DNA of 64,000 nt, taken from Hymenobacter wooponensis. GTDB taxonomy: Bacteria > Bacteroidota > Bacteroidia > Cytophagales > Hymenobacteraceae. The notes below the pieces were generated by a model that saw nothing but the letters and a program-made list of their open reading frames with translations, searched no databases and was not told where the DNA came from. The stretch covers positions 62,001 to 126,000 of the forward strand of contig NZ_SRKZ01000007.1 of the NCBI RefSeq assembly GCF_004745865.1, in the 5' to 3' direction. This document shows positions 8,136 through 16,245 of the stretch, in pieces. Every line of letters starts with the position of its first letter. Position 1 is the stretch's first letter. A program made the translations under genes and the position numbers.

Positions 8136-8850
8136 GCAGCGCTAGCGCCAGGCCCGCTACGGTAGCCACTACTTTGCGCATGTTCAGGCTGTGGTCGGGG
8201 CTAGTTTCGAAGAGGATGGTGGTGGACACGTGCAGGAAGTTGCCGGCAACCAGGCCTAGCAAGCAGGCATAGATACCATTCTGCAGCAAGTCTTTCAGCA
8301 CCACATAGTTGCTCATGATGATGCCCGCTGGTCCGGCCAGCGCGAACAGCACCAAGTAAGGCAGCGCCTTCTGGAAGCTGCCAAGTCGTAGCAACAGAGC
8401 CGCCATCAGGGCAAACGCCGCCGGAATATGGTGCAGGGCTACGCCAGCCAGAATAGCGTAGAAATTATTGCTCACGTCGCCGGCCTCGGGAGTTTTCACC
8501 AGGATGCTGCCTTCCAAAAAGGAGTGCAGCACCAGCGAGAACAGCAGCAGGAAGGGCACCCGCCCGGCATGCTCGGTGTGGTGGTGCACGTGGCCGTGCT
8601 CCACGCCCTGCGAGAACACCTCTAATACTAGCTGCCCAAAGAAGCCCGCCAGCACAAAGTAGCCAATGCGGTGGCCCGGCATCATTTCCAGGGCTTCGGG
8701 CAGTAGATGCGTGATGGTGAGCGTAAACAAGTATGCACCGCTAAAGGCTAGCAGCGGCTTCATCCAGGTGGTGCGAGCCGTGGGCATCAGGCGGGTGAGC
8801 CAGCCGGCTCCCAACACTGTGCAGAACAACGCAAAAACGGCAAACCACAT
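8119..8850 (-). CDS. ZIP-family divalent metal transporter
   Basis: The 243-residue polytopic membrane protein has about seven to eight hydrophobic segments. ZIP signatures are the TITHLLPEALEM motif in an early helix and LVLHSFLEGSI further on, where the His and Glu residues form the binuclear metal site. A His-rich loop between helices (EHGHVHHHTEH, about residues 82-92) is typical of ZIP proteins and likely senses or binds zinc. It should import zinc or iron into the cytoplasm. Its 3' end has been duplicated at 7241-7257. Confidence 0.85.
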   Translation of the reverse strand: MWFAVFALFCTVLGAGWLTRLMPTARTTWMKPLLAFSGAYLFTLTITHLLPEALEMMPGHRIGYFVLAGFFGQLVLEVFSQGVEHGHVHHHTEHAGRVPFLLLFSLVLHSFLEGSILVKTPEAGDVSNNFYAILAGVALHHIPAAFALMAALLLRLGSFQKALPYLVLFALAGPAGIIMSNYVVLKDLLQNGIYACLLGLVAGNFLHVSTTILFETSPDHSLNMRKVVATVAGLALALLVDLV

Positions 8851-8997
8851 GGGCAGGCGGTGATATAGTGAGGTGGTGAAGTGAAGGCAACTGGAGTATG
8901 TGCTGCCAACCGATTAGATGAGAGACCTAGAACATGCAAGCGTTAGGGCTCTATCACAGCAGTAGGCACACATCAACCGTTAACTCTTCTACTTTCT

Positions 8998-9735
8998 TTA
9001 TTTTTTGAGCACGAAAATCATGCGGGGGCTGGTGGCCTCTTCGAAGGGCGCCAAGTGATAGTCGCCGAGAATTTCTACCAGCCGTAGGCCTGCCATACGG
9101 AAATATTCCTCAAACCGCTCACGGCTAAGGGCACGTACCCACTCCTGAAAGTGCCGCTCCTGCCCCGTTTCATCCTGAAACCAAATGTCTTTCACAATGA
9201 AATCGTGGTGCAGATGTCGCTGAATTCGGAAGGTGGTGCCTCCTTTTTCCTTGGTTTCCGTCGCCACTAGGTCGCGCACGGTTCGCTCGGTATTCAGGAA
9301 GTCGATGACCATTTTACCACCCGGCCTCAAGGCTGCCGTAGCATTGCGCAGGGCCACCACGTTCTCAGCCTCTTCCTTGAAGTACCCGAAGCTGGTGAAC
9401 AGGTTAAAAATCACATCGAACTCGCCGGGTAGGGGCTGACGCATATCGTGCACGAAGAAGCGCAAATGCGAGTGTTCGGCTTCGCTGGCAGAGGCAATGC
9501 TCTCCGGCGAGAGGTCGATGCCTGTAACGTGGTACCCCTGCTGACTGAGGTAAATGGCGTGTCGGCCTTTACCGCACGCTAAATCCAATAATCGAGCCTC
9601 CGGCTTAGGTTGTAGCCGCTCTAGCAAAGCTGAAATAAACGCCTGCGCCTCGGCATAATTTCGATCCTGGTACAAGAGGTGGTAGTAGGGCGAATCGAAC
9701 CAGGTGCTGAACCATTCGGTGTGGGTGGAAGGCAT
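8998..9735 (-). CDS. Class I SAM-dependent methyltransferase
   Basis: A Rossmann-fold methyltransferase: motif I is LLDLACGKGRHAIYLSQQGY, followed by VTGIDLSPESI (acidic end of beta 2) and FDVIFNLFTSFGYF (motif IV). The substrate cannot be told from sequence. The ATG at 9735 (MPSTHTEWF) is preferred because family members start close to this WF motif. The upstream minus-strand terminator at 9759-9781 ends just before this start, so the gene has its own promoter or depends on readthrough. Confidence 0.85.
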   Translation of the reverse strand: MPSTHTEWFSTWFDSPYYHLLYQDRNYAEAQAFISALLERLQPKPEARLLDLACGKGRHAIYLSQQGYHVTGIDLSPESIASASEAEHSHLRFFVHDMRQPLPGEFDVIFNLFTSFGYFKEEAENVVALRNATAALRPGGKMVIDFLNTERTVRDLVATETKEKGGTTFRIQRHLHHDFIVKDIWFQDETGQERHFQEWVRALSRERFEEYFRMAGLRLVEILGDYHLAPFEEATSPRMIFVLKK

Positions 9736-9758
9736 AGAGAACAAGAATGCACACAATG

Positions 9759-9781
9759 AAAAAGGGCGTCTGCACGCCCTT
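9759..9781 (-). terminator. Rho-independent terminator of the small lipoprotein genes
   Basis: On the minus strand AAGGGCGT, GCAG, ACGCCCTT is followed by T residues. It ends transcription from the minus-strand genes 10507 to 9857, about 25 bases before the methyltransferase start. Confidence 0.85.
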
Positions 9782-9804
9782 CTCCTGAAGTCCCAGAAAC
9801 AACT

Positions 9805-9845
9805 GGGCGCCTATACTCGCAACAATGTTGCAAACATAGGCGCCC
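9805..9845. repeat. Hairpin GGGCGCCTAT ... ATAGGCGCCC without a T run
   Basis: A 10-bp perfect stem encloses a second small hairpin (GCAACAATGTTGC). It lies just after the stop of the metal-binding lipoprotein gene and before the terminator at 9759-9781. It may stabilise the 3' end of the mRNA. Confidence 0.5.
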
Positions 9846-9856
9846 GGCTGGTAAAA

Positions 9857-10120
9857 TCAAAGCGAGTCGGTGGGGGCAGCTGTAGCTTTTGCAGCGGGGT
9901 TAGGCTCTAGCTCCATCCCGCACACTGGGCAGTTGCCGGGCTTGTCGCTAGCGCTACCCTCGCAGCCCATGGGGCAGACATAGGCAGCAACCTTCGCGGG
10001 AGTGGTAGCAGTGGGTGCGGCAGCCGTCTGTTCAGCAGGTTTCTGCTGGCAGCTAGCAAAAGCTGCTGCCATGGCCACTAGGCCACTTGCCACCCACGAT
10101 TTCCAAGAGGTATTCCGCAT
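9857..10120 (-). CDS. Lipoprotein with heavy-metal-binding domain
   Basis: This 87-residue protein has a lipoprotein signal with lipobox AFASC (about residues 20-24) and an Ala/Thr/Pro-rich linker. The core YVCPMGCEGSASDKPGNCPVCGMELEP is the four-cysteine, two-methionine signature of the heavy-metal-binding domain also found on CusB and copper P-type ATPase N-termini. A periplasmic or outer-membrane-anchored copper-binding role is inferred. It starts three bases after the stop of the upstream lipoprotein gene, so the two are co-transcribed. Confidence 0.82.
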   Translation of the reverse strand: MRNTSWKSWVASGLVAMAAAFASCQQKPAEQTAAAPTATTPAKVAAYVCPMGCEGSASDKPGNCPVCGMELEPNPAAKATAAPTDSL

Positions 10121-10123
10121 CGT

Positions 10124-10507
10124 TTACTGCTGGCTGCCAGCCTTCTGCTGGGTTGCCTTAGGCTGCTCAGCTGGCGTAGGGTTGCTCTTCTTCACGCTGT
10201 TAGGGGCCGCCGTGTTCTTGGTGGCAGGAGCGGCATCATCGTTAGCTGTGCGGCTCTGGTCACCATTCGGACGCTCATCGCCCTGCAGATCTGCGTGCGA
10301 GCTAATGGGGGCCTCAATAGCACCACCCTTTGACTGGTCGGCGGCAGCAGCCGTGTGCTGGTCGAAGTTATCGGAAGAGCGCGAGCCAGGGGCTACCATG
10401 TCGAGGGATACTTTATTTTCTGGGCGCCAATCGGAGGGCTCAGAGCTGCAGGCGTTCAGAGCGAGAGTAGCCAGAGCTAAGGCAGAAAGCGCGAATTGCT
10501 TGGTCAT
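10124..10507 (-). CDS. Low-complexity lipoprotein of unknown function
   Basis: The 127-residue protein starts with a lipoprotein signal (lipobox ALNAC, about residues 16-20). The mature part is hydrophilic and disordered-looking, rich in Ala, Ser, Gln, Asn and Pro, with no recognised domain. It forms a two-gene unit with the metal-binding lipoprotein (3-base gap), so a link to metal handling is possible but unproved. Confidence 0.7.
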   Translation of the reverse strand: MTKQFALSALALATLALNACSSEPSDWRPENKVSLDMVAPGSRSSDNFDQHTAAAADQSKGGAIEAPISSHADLQGDERPNGDQSRTANDDAAPATKNTAAPNSVKKSNPTPAEQPKATQQKAGSQQ

Positions 10508-10568
10508 GAGAAGAAGAATGAGCTAATACAAACGAGTTAATGACGAAAGAAGGTCCCGTGGGGTTTGG

Positions 10569-11192
10569 CTAGGCCACCTGGCCGGGCAGTGCCGACAGCA
10601 GGCTCTTGCGGCGCAACATAGCCTCGAACAGCTTCTGGTCGTTGGCGCCTTTAAAAATTTTATCGGGTACCTGCAGGAAAATGGGCGTGTCAAAGGTTCT
10701 GGCAGCCCACCGCTTCCAGCCGGTAATTTCGGCGGGCAGCTCCTCGGGGCCTTTCAGCGTGAGCAGGTAGCCATCGGCCTCGCGCTGCACGCCGCCAATC
10801 ATGTCCCAGGTCAGGCGCATGCCTTCGCGCTCATTGCGGCGCAGCACAATCTGCTTGTTATCAAACTCATAATTGAGCTTCTCGAACAGCGGTTTGCTTT
10901 GCTCCATTTGGGTGGCACCCGTAATCTGGGCTGAGCGCAGCAGCACGTACAACAGCGTTAGGATGAGGGCCGAAGCCAGCCACCACCACGAGTGCCAGAT
11001 GAGGGCAGGCGCTAGGCCAATGGCAAACGGAATGAGCGCATACCACCATTCTTTCCGCCACACTCGGCCCATTGCAATGCGGGTATAGGTGTCGGTATCG
11101 AGCTGGTGCTTTTTGGTGACGATGGCCAGCGGTGAAGCTCCCGACTGGGATTGCTGCTGCCGAAAGCCGCCACGTTGATTGGGAAGTTGCAT
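10569..11192 (-). CDS. YcxB-like membrane protein
   Basis: The 207-residue protein has a hydrophilic N-terminus, two adjacent membrane segments (about residues 48-90: WWYALIPFAIGLAPALIW and WWLASALILTLLYVLL) and a C-terminal domain resembling YcxB/PH-like folds (LNYEFDNKQIVLRR ... LTWDMIGGVQREADGYLLTLKG ... IFLQVPDKIF). The function of this family is unknown. The stop codon TAG is formed by the overrepresented GTGGCCTAG motif (ending GQVA-stop). Confidence 0.68.
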   Translation of the reverse strand: MQLPNQRGGFRQQQSQSGASPLAIVTKKHQLDTDTYTRIAMGRVWRKEWWYALIPFAIGLAPALIWHSWWWLASALILTLLYVLLRSAQITGATQMEQSKPLFEKLNYEFDNKQIVLRRNEREGMRLTWDMIGGVQREADGYLLTLKGPEELPAEITGWKRWAARTFDTPIFLQVPDKIFKGANDQKLFEAMLRRKSLLSALPGQVA

Positions 11193-11198
11193 TATGTT

Positions 11199-11278
11199 TC
11201 AGTTGTCAGTTACCAGTTGCCGGTTGCGAGTTAGTAGCAGAACACTACTGATAACTGACAACCGGTAACTGATAACTC
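11199..11278. repeat. Imperfect palindrome between nadC and the YcxB-like gene
   Basis: Left arm TTGTCAGTTACCAGTTGCCG and right arm GACAACCGGTAACTGATAAC are imperfect complements within about 80 bases. It fills the whole gap between the two genes. No T run is seen. Confidence 0.6.
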
Positions 11279-11279
11279 A

Positions 11280-12140
11280 TTAAAAAGCTTTCAAACTCAG
11301 GTCCAGGCTCTTAACGGAGTACGTTAAAGCGCCCACCGAGATATAGTCGACGCCGGAGGCAGCCACCTCGGCTAGGGTTTCTTCGGTAATACCCCCGCTG
11401 GCTTCCAGCGGGAAACGGCCTGCAACCAGCGCCACGGCTTCGCGCAGCTGGGTTGGGCCCATGTTGTCGAGCATGATGCGGTTGACGCCACCTACTTCCA
11501 ACACCTGTTGTACTTCGGAGAGGTTGCGCGTTTCTACCTCAATCTCCAGCTGCCGGCCCGTTTGGGCCAAGTACTGGTGCGTAGCCTCAATAGCCTGACG
11601 GATACCACCGGCGTAATCCACGTGGTTATCCTTCAGCATAATCATGTCGAAGAGACCATAGCGGTGATTTACGCCCCCACCAATAAGCACAGCCCACTTC
11701 TCACACATCCGGAAGTTGGGGGTGGTTTTGCGGGTATCGAGCAGGCGGGTTTTGGTGCCCACCAGCAGGCTGGTAAGGTAGGCCGTGTGGGTAGCAATGC
11801 CGCTCATGCGCTGCATGCAATTGAGGACCAGGCGCTCAGCCGTAAGAATGCTGCGTGAGCGGCCTTCCACGATAAAGGCTACATCGCCGTGCTGCACACG
11901 GGCCCCGTCGGTGAGAATATTCTGCACGCGCAGCTCCGGGTCTACTTCCCGGAAGATATGATGGGCCAGCTCCACTCCGGCCAGCACGCCAGCGTCTTTC
12001 ACCAGCAGGTGCGCCCGGTTATGGGCATCGGCCGGGATAGAAGCCAGCGTAGAATGGTCGCCATCGCCGATATCTTCGGCCAGAGCCGTCCGGATGAACG
12101 TGGAGAGAGCCTCAGGGGTGATGTAGGGAGGGGTTTGCAC
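11280..12140 (-). CDS. nadC: Nicotinate-nucleotide pyrophosphorylase (quinolinate phosphoribosyltransferase)
   Basis: NadC converts quinolinate and PRPP to nicotinate mononucleotide in de novo NAD synthesis. Signatures are LAEDIGDGDHST near the start, RLVLNCMQRMSGIATHT, TRLLDTRKTTPNFR, GGGVNHRYGLFDMIMLKDNH, and the C-terminal LEASGGI and DYISVGALTYS. The chosen start is GTG at 12140 (VQTPPYITPE), giving 286 residues. A longer reading frame begins upstream at 12224, but a TATTTTTG promoter box lies inside it only 5 bases from the GTG, so the longer form would start before its own promoter. The mRNA may be leaderless. Confidence 0.92.
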   Translation of the reverse strand: MQTPPYITPEALSTFIRTALAEDIGDGDHSTLASIPADAHNRAHLLVKDAGVLAGVELAHHIFREVDPELRVQNILTDGARVQHGDVAFIVEGRSRSILTAERLVLNCMQRMSGIATHTAYLTSLLVGTKTRLLDTRKTTPNFRMCEKWAVLIGGGVNHRYGLFDMIMLKDNHVDYAGGIRQAIEATHQYLAQTGRQLEIEVETRNLSEVQQVLEVGGVNRIMLDNMGPTQLREAVALVAGRFPLEASGGITEETLAEVAASGVDYISVGALTYSVKSLDLSLKAF

Positions 12141-12144
12141 GGTG

Positions 12145-12152
12145 CAAAAATA
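12145..12152 (-). promoter_or_regulatory. Promoter -7 box of nadC (TATTTTTG)
   Basis: TATTTTTG on the minus strand matches the Bacteroidota consensus TAnnTTTG. The expected transcription start falls at or within a few bases of the GTG start. A good -33 box is not obvious. Confidence 0.6.
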
Positions 12153-12190
12153 GCAAAAAACAGCCCGACTAGCGCCGTCCAGCTTCCTGG

Positions 12191-12208
12191 GTGGCCTAGG
12201 TGGCCTAG
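12191..12208 (+). repeat. Tandem pair of the GTGGCCTAG nonamer
   Basis: Two copies of GTGGCCTAG stand head to tail with no spacer in the nadC upstream region. This is the densest occurrence of a motif found 34 times in the window. Confidence 0.75.
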
Positions 12209-12224
12209 TCAGGCTGAAATCCAC

Positions 12225-12263
12225 AAAAAAAGCGCGCCGCAGAGGGTTCTGCGACGCGCTTTA
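12225..12263 (-). terminator. Rho-independent terminator of the DUF4783 gene
   Basis: On the minus strand AAAGCGCGTCGCAGA pairs with TCTGCGGCGCGCTTT (one mismatch), followed by seven T. It lies 20 bases after the stop of the DUF4783 gene. Confidence 0.9.
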
Positions 12264-12282
12264 GGGAGAGTCTGAAAGCTAA

Positions 12283-12681
12283 CTACTCTTTAGAAAAATC
12301 GATTGTGCCGATTTTCAGAGTTCCTCCTACCGATTTCATCTTCACAAACATGCGGTAGGTGCTGGTTTTGCCAGCGTACTTGCCCACGGCATAGGGCGTT
12401 CCTTCGTTGCTGCCGCCGTAGTGGATAAAGTCAAAAGAAGCCGGTGAATTCTTCGCAAAGAAATCCTTCATCACAAACTCGGCCTGCGTGGCGCTGTAGC
12501 TTTGCTTGTCGCCATCGAAGCTCAATTCCACCGTAGGAGCAAAATAATCGGCCAGCTCCCGGGAAGAACTTCCTCGGATGGCATTGCGAATGGGCGCGAA
12601 GGCTTCACCTTGGGCGTTGGCACCTACCGCAATAAGTAGGCTCCAAACAAGGGCAAAAGCCAAAAAGAGGTTGCGTTTCAT
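12283..12681 (-). CDS. DUF4783-family exported protein
   Basis: The 132-residue protein has a signal peptide (about 1-23, ending GANAQ). Its mature part resembles DUF4783/NTF2-like folds (IRGSSSRELADYFAPTVELSFDGDKQSYS, then FDFIHYGGSNEGTPYAVGKY and YRMFVKMKSVGG). Proteins of this type are common in Bacteroidota near nadC; no reaction is known. It lies upstream of nadC on the same strand, but a terminator separates the two. Confidence 0.72.
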   Translation of the reverse strand: MKRNLFLAFALVWSLLIAVGANAQGEAFAPIRNAIRGSSSRELADYFAPTVELSFDGDKQSYSATQAEFVMKDFFAKNSPASFDFIHYGGSNEGTPYAVGKYAGKTSTYRMFVKMKSVGGTLKIGTIDFSKE

Positions 12682-12809
12682 GTTAACGTAAAGATTTCAT
12701 CATCTCATTCGCGAAAACTATGCCAAGCTGGCGTCGTAAAAAAATCTTCTCCTAGGCCACCCCTACGCGGCTAAGTTAGGAAAATGTGCGTGTTTCAGTG
12801 GCCTACGTG

Positions 12810-12817
12810 TATCTTTG
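12810..12817 (+). promoter_or_regulatory. Promoter -7 box of gpmI (TATCTTTG)
   Basis: TATCTTTG matches TAnnTTTG. The ATG of gpmI is only 5 bases beyond it, so transcription should start at or next to the start codon. The -33 region is weak. Confidence 0.6.
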
Positions 12818-12822
12818 CCCTT

Positions 12823-14370
12823 ATGAACAAACAGGTATTGTTGGTGATTCTGGACGGCTGGGGTCTGGCGCAGAACAAAGAAGTATCGGCCATTGACCAA
12901 GCGCGTACGCCCTTTGTCGACTCGTTGTTTCAGCGCTTCCCGCATAGCAAGCTTCAAGCGTCCGGCGAGGCCGTAGGTTTGCCTGATGGGCAAATGGGTA
13001 ATTCTGAGGTCGGACACATGAATATTGGGGCCGGCCGCGTGGTATACCAAGACTTGGTCCGCATCAATAAGTCAATTCGGGAGCGAAAGCTGGGCTCGAT
13101 GCCTGCGCTGGTGCAAGCCTTGGATTATGCCCGCACGAATGGCAAGCCCCTCCACCTGATGGGTCTGCTCTCCGACGGCGGTGTACACTCCCATATCGAG
13201 CATCTGAAAGCCCTCTGCACCCTGGCGCACGACCAGGACGTGCACAAAGTATTCATCCATGCCTTTACCGATGGCCGCGACACCGACCCCAAGGACGGCG
13301 TGAGCTACGTGAATGATCTGGAGCAACACCTACAGCACGGCGCCAGCGGCAAAATTGCCTCTATTGTGGGCCGCTACTATGCCATGGACCGCGACAACCG
13401 CTGGGAACGGGTGAAAGTGGCCTACGACCTGCTGGTAAACGGCAAAGGCACCCAGTCGCAGAACCTGATTCAGTCCATGCTCGATTCCTACAAGGAGGGC
13501 GTAACTGATGAGTTCCTGAAGCCAATTGTAAAGGTTGGAGCCGACGGGCTGCCGTTGGCAACCATTCAGGACGGTGACGTGGTGATTTGCTTCAACTTCC
13601 GCACCGACCGGGGCCGCGAAATCACGCAGGCCCTAACTCAGCAGGACTTCCACGCCTTCAACATGCACCGGCTGAACCTGCACTACCTCACCATGACCAA
13701 CTACGACGCCACCTTTACCGGCGTCACTCCCATTTTCGAGAAGGATAACCTCGAAGACACGTTGGGCGCGGTGCTGGAAGCCAACCACAAGAAGCAGATC
13801 CGCATTGCTGAAACGGAGAAGTACCCACACGTAACGTTTTTCTTCTCTGGGGGCCGCGAGAAAGAGTTTGAGGGTGAGAGCCGCATCATGCGCAACTCGC
13901 CCAAAGTGGCCACCTATGATCTGCAGCCCGAGATGAGTGCCTATGAGCTGCGCGACGCCTTGGTGCCCGAACTACAGGCTAAGTCTGCCGATTTCGTGGT
14001 ACTGAACTTCGCTAATACCGACATGGTAGGCCACACTGGGGTGTTCGAAGCCGCTGTGAAAGCCGCTGAAGCGGTAGATGCTTGCGCCAAAGACGTGGTA
14101 GAAGCTGCCTTGGCTAGCAACTACTCTTGCATCATCATCGCCGACCACGGCAACGCCGATATGATGATCAACCCCGATGGTACACCTAACACGGCTCATA
14201 CAACCAACCTGGTGCCCTGCATCCTGGCCGACAACGACTACCACGGTACACTGGTAGATGGCAAGCTCGGAGACATTGCCCCCACAGTGCTGCAGCTGAT
14301 GGGCCTGCCCCAGCCAGAAGTTATGACCGGCCAAAGCCTGCTTCGCCCTGAAACCACTCCGAATGCGTAA
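12823..14370 (+). CDS. gpmI: 2,3-bisphosphoglycerate-independent phosphoglycerate mutase
   Basis: It interconverts 3- and 2-phosphoglycerate in glycolysis, in the cytoplasm. Alkaline-phosphatase-fold signatures are VILDGWG (metal-binding Asp at 11), GQMGNSEVGHMNIGAGR (catalytic Ser at 61), HAFTDGRDTDP, GRYYAMDRDNRWERVK, NFANTDMVGHTG and IADHGNADMM (late metal ligands). Length is 515 residues, normal for the family. ATG 12823 is used rather than 12784 because the promoter box lies between them. The stop overlaps the start of the next gene by 8 bases. Confidence 0.95.
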   Translation: MNKQVLLVILDGWGLAQNKEVSAIDQARTPFVDSLFQRFPHSKLQASGEAVGLPDGQMGNSEVGHMNIGAGRVVYQDLVRINKSIRERKLGSMPALVQALDYARTNGKPLHLMGLLSDGGVHSHIEHLKALCTLAHDQDVHKVFIHAFTDGRDTDPKDGVSYVNDLEQHLQHGASGKIASIVGRYYAMDRDNRWERVKVAYDLLVNGKGTQSQNLIQSMLDSYKEGVTDEFLKPIVKVGADGLPLATIQDGDVVICFNFRTDRGREITQALTQQDFHAFNMHRLNLHYLTMTNYDATFTGVTPIFEKDNLEDTLGAVLEANHKKQIRIAETEKYPHVTFFFSGGREKEFEGESRIMRNSPKVATYDLQPEMSAYELRDALVPELQAKSADFVVLNFANTDMVGHTGVFEAAVKAAEAVDACAKDVVEAALASNYSCIIIADHGNADMMINPDGTPNTAHTTNLVPCILADNDYHGTLVDGKLGDIAPTVLQLMGLPQPEVMTGQSLLRPETTPNA

Positions 14371-14950
14371 CGTCGGTTGCGCATCGGTAGTACTGCTGCT
14401 CCTGTTCACGGCCGCGTGCGGTGGGCAGGAGCAGCCCGTTACGGCCAGCTCCAACAAGCCAGCCCGGGCACTGCGCTACTTCGATGTAAGTGGTTTTGTA
14501 AGCCAGGAAGCCGCCCGCCTAAACCAGCAGCGACCCGCCGTGGAAAAGCAGGTGCAGCTGCGCACGGGTGGCCTAGAAACTACGCGCGTACCGCAAGTAG
14601 ACTGGACGAAGGAGCTGCAGATATTCCAGCAGGCCGACATTAACAAGCCAGCCCTACGGGGCACCTACGCCATCGATTCCCTCACCACCCCCGAGGGTTT
14701 AACCAAGCGGACTTACCGCCGCCTGCCGGGCCAGGAGTTCCCAGTAGAGCAGCTGACGGTAGTTACCCAAGGCCCAGCTGTACAATCACTTACCGCCACG
14801 TTGGCGCAAGACAATCCGCTCGTTTACTCGCAGAAAAAGCTGGAGCTCCAGTGTCGTAACGGTCAAGTGGCCAGCTATCTAGTAGATGGCATCCAGAAGC
14901 TGATTCTGTTTGATAGCGTGCGGTACTCGGCCGCTGGCAAGGTGCTGTAA
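14363..14950 (+). CDS. Lipoprotein of unknown function, coupled to gpmI
   Basis: The 195-residue protein has a lipobox (FTAACG, Cys at about residue 19). The mature part resembles neither an enzyme nor a transporter that I can name (ALRYFDVSGFVSQEAARLN, then TYRRLPGQEFPVEQLTVVTQG). Its ATG overlaps the end of gpmI, so translation is coupled. A strong terminator follows 23 bases after the stop, which makes gpmI plus this gene a two-gene transcript. Confidence 0.75.
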   Translation: MRNVGCASVVLLLLFTAACGGQEQPVTASSNKPARALRYFDVSGFVSQEAARLNQQRPAVEKQVQLRTGGLETTRVPQVDWTKELQIFQQADINKPALRGTYAIDSLTTPEGLTKRTYRRLPGQEFPVEQLTVVTQGPAVQSLTATLAQDNPLVYSQKKLELQCRNGQVASYLVDGIQKLILFDSVRYSAAGKVL

Positions 14951-14973
14951 TTATTGGGGGCAAGCAGCCTGAC

Positions 14974-15025
14974 AAAAAAATGGGGCCAGAAAGTAGCATA
15001 AGTGCTCACTTTCTGGCCCCATTTC
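14974..15025. terminator. Bidirectional rho-independent terminator
   Basis: AAATGGGGCCAGAAAGT pairs perfectly with ACTTTCTGGCCCCATTT. An A run flanks it on the left and T residues on the right, so it can end both the plus-strand gpmI unit and the converging minus-strand gene. Confidence 0.88.
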
Positions 15026-15047
15026 TTATGATAAATTATCCTATTGG

Positions 15048-15638
15048 CTAGTCTACGTAGGGCTCTACATGCACGGCACTTAACCGGCCGCCGTTGTAGG
15101 TTACCGATACGTAGTTGGCGCGCTCCGTATCGCCAATGCGGACCCGCTCAGTGGTGCCAGCGGCGGGACGGTGGGCAGCCGCCATGCGGGCGCGGAGGCG
15201 CTGCCCATAGGCGGTTTCAAAGTTGGTAATGGAGGCGTCGCGGAGCAGGTCCTTCTCCGGCGCGCGGTAAAACTCAAATAGATTACCCCGGTGGCGTAGT
15301 AGCAGAATGGTATCTATCTGACCAGCTTCATGGAGGTTGCGGAAGGGTTTGCGCGTCACCACCGTGCCACCTGCCTTCAGCAATTCAGTTACCGTCGGCT
15401 CTGGGCCGAAGGGCTGGCCGGCCAAGGAGTCATTGGTTAGGCGTACCACCTTTGCTGTGGGGCCGGGCACGGCCGCAGCGGACTTCGCTGTAGTAGGTGG
15501 CTTGGGGGCCTGGGTAGCCTGCTTACGCTCGTCGGTTTTGGAACCGTCAGGGCCACAAGCACTCAGCAGCATCGTTGTGTAGAGCGAAGCAGCTGTCAAG
15601 GCTTTGGCGGAAGTAGAGAGTAACAGCACGGCTAACAT
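15048..15638 (-). CDS. Lipoprotein of unknown function
   Basis: The 196-residue protein has a possible lipobox (LLSAC, Cys at about residue 28) followed by a Lys/Pro/Thr-rich linker and a C-terminal half of mixed composition (GTVVTRKPFRNLHEAGQIDT, FEFYRAPEKDLLRDASITNF). The layout resembles the lipoprotein at 14363 on the other side of the shared terminator, though I cannot show homology by eye. The start is uncertain; a shorter start at an internal Met is possible. Confidence 0.65.
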   Translation of the reverse strand: MLAVLLLSTSAKALTAASLYTTMLLSACGPDGSKTDERKQATQAPKPPTTAKSAAAVPGPTAKVVRLTNDSLAGQPFGPEPTVTELLKAGGTVVTRKPFRNLHEAGQIDTILLLRHRGNLFEFYRAPEKDLLRDASITNFETAYGQRLRARMAAAHRPAAGTTERVRIGDTERANYVSVTYNGGRLSAVHVEPYVD

Positions 15639-15746
15639 AAGCGCAGGCGAAGAGTACCTTTTGGCACTATACGCAAAAGTGCAGCCAACGGCTTGCTTAT
15701 CACTGGGTAAATCGGTGGGAAACAGCTTCAGCTGTGCAGAAACAAC

Positions 15747-16169
15747 TTATTGCCCCATCAATGTAGCCACCACCCAACGGCGCCCACCGTGGTTGCGGTG
15801 CTCACCGAGGTAAATGCCCTGCCAAGTACCCAGCGCCAATTCCCCATTGGTAATCGGGATGCTTACTGCGTGGCCTAGCAGGCTGGCTTTAATGTGGGCG
15901 GGCATGTCGTCGGGGCCTTCCAGAGTGTGGCGGAAGTAGGGCGCGTTTTCGGGCACTGTCCGGTTGAAGAACTGCTCGAAATCGTGCCGCACCGTAGGGT
16001 CGGCGTTTTCGTTAATGCTCAGGCTCGCGGAGGTGTGCTGAATGAAGAAGTGGGCCGTACCTGTGCGCAGCTGTTCCAGCTCCGGTAGCTCGGCCACCAG
16101 CAAATCAGTTATCAAATGAAAGCCCCGACTAACCGCCGGCAGGCGCAAACGCTTCTGAATGAACTGCAT
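15747..16169 (-). CDS. yjbQ: YjbQ/UPF0047 family protein (secondary thiamine-phosphate synthase type)
   Basis: The 140-residue protein carries the family signatures FFIQHTSASLSINENADPTV, RHDFEQFFNRTVPE, EGPDDMPAHIKASLLG and the C-terminal GTWQGIYLGEHRNHGG with conserved His residues. Family members show weak thiamine-phosphate synthase activity in E. coli assays; the physiological role is not settled. It stands alone on the minus strand. Confidence 0.9.
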   Translation of the reverse strand: MQFIQKRLRLPAVSRGFHLITDLLVAELPELEQLRTGTAHFFIQHTSASLSINENADPTVRHDFEQFFNRTVPENAPYFRHTLEGPDDMPAHIKASLLGHAVSIPITNGELALGTWQGIYLGEHRNHGGRRWVVATLMGQ

Positions 16170-16178
16170 GGTGGGTGG

Positions 16179-16235
16179 TTGTTAATTGCTGGCTGTCGGT
16201 TGCTACCGCTTAACCATCAACAGCCAGCAATAAAT
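16179..16235. repeat. Imperfect palindrome upstream of yjbQ
   Basis: TTAATTGCTGGCTGTCGGTTG faces CAACAGCCAGCAATAAA within 60 bases. It resembles in style the palindrome next to nadC but the sequence differs. Confidence 0.55.
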
Positions 16236-16245
16236 ACTCAACTGG

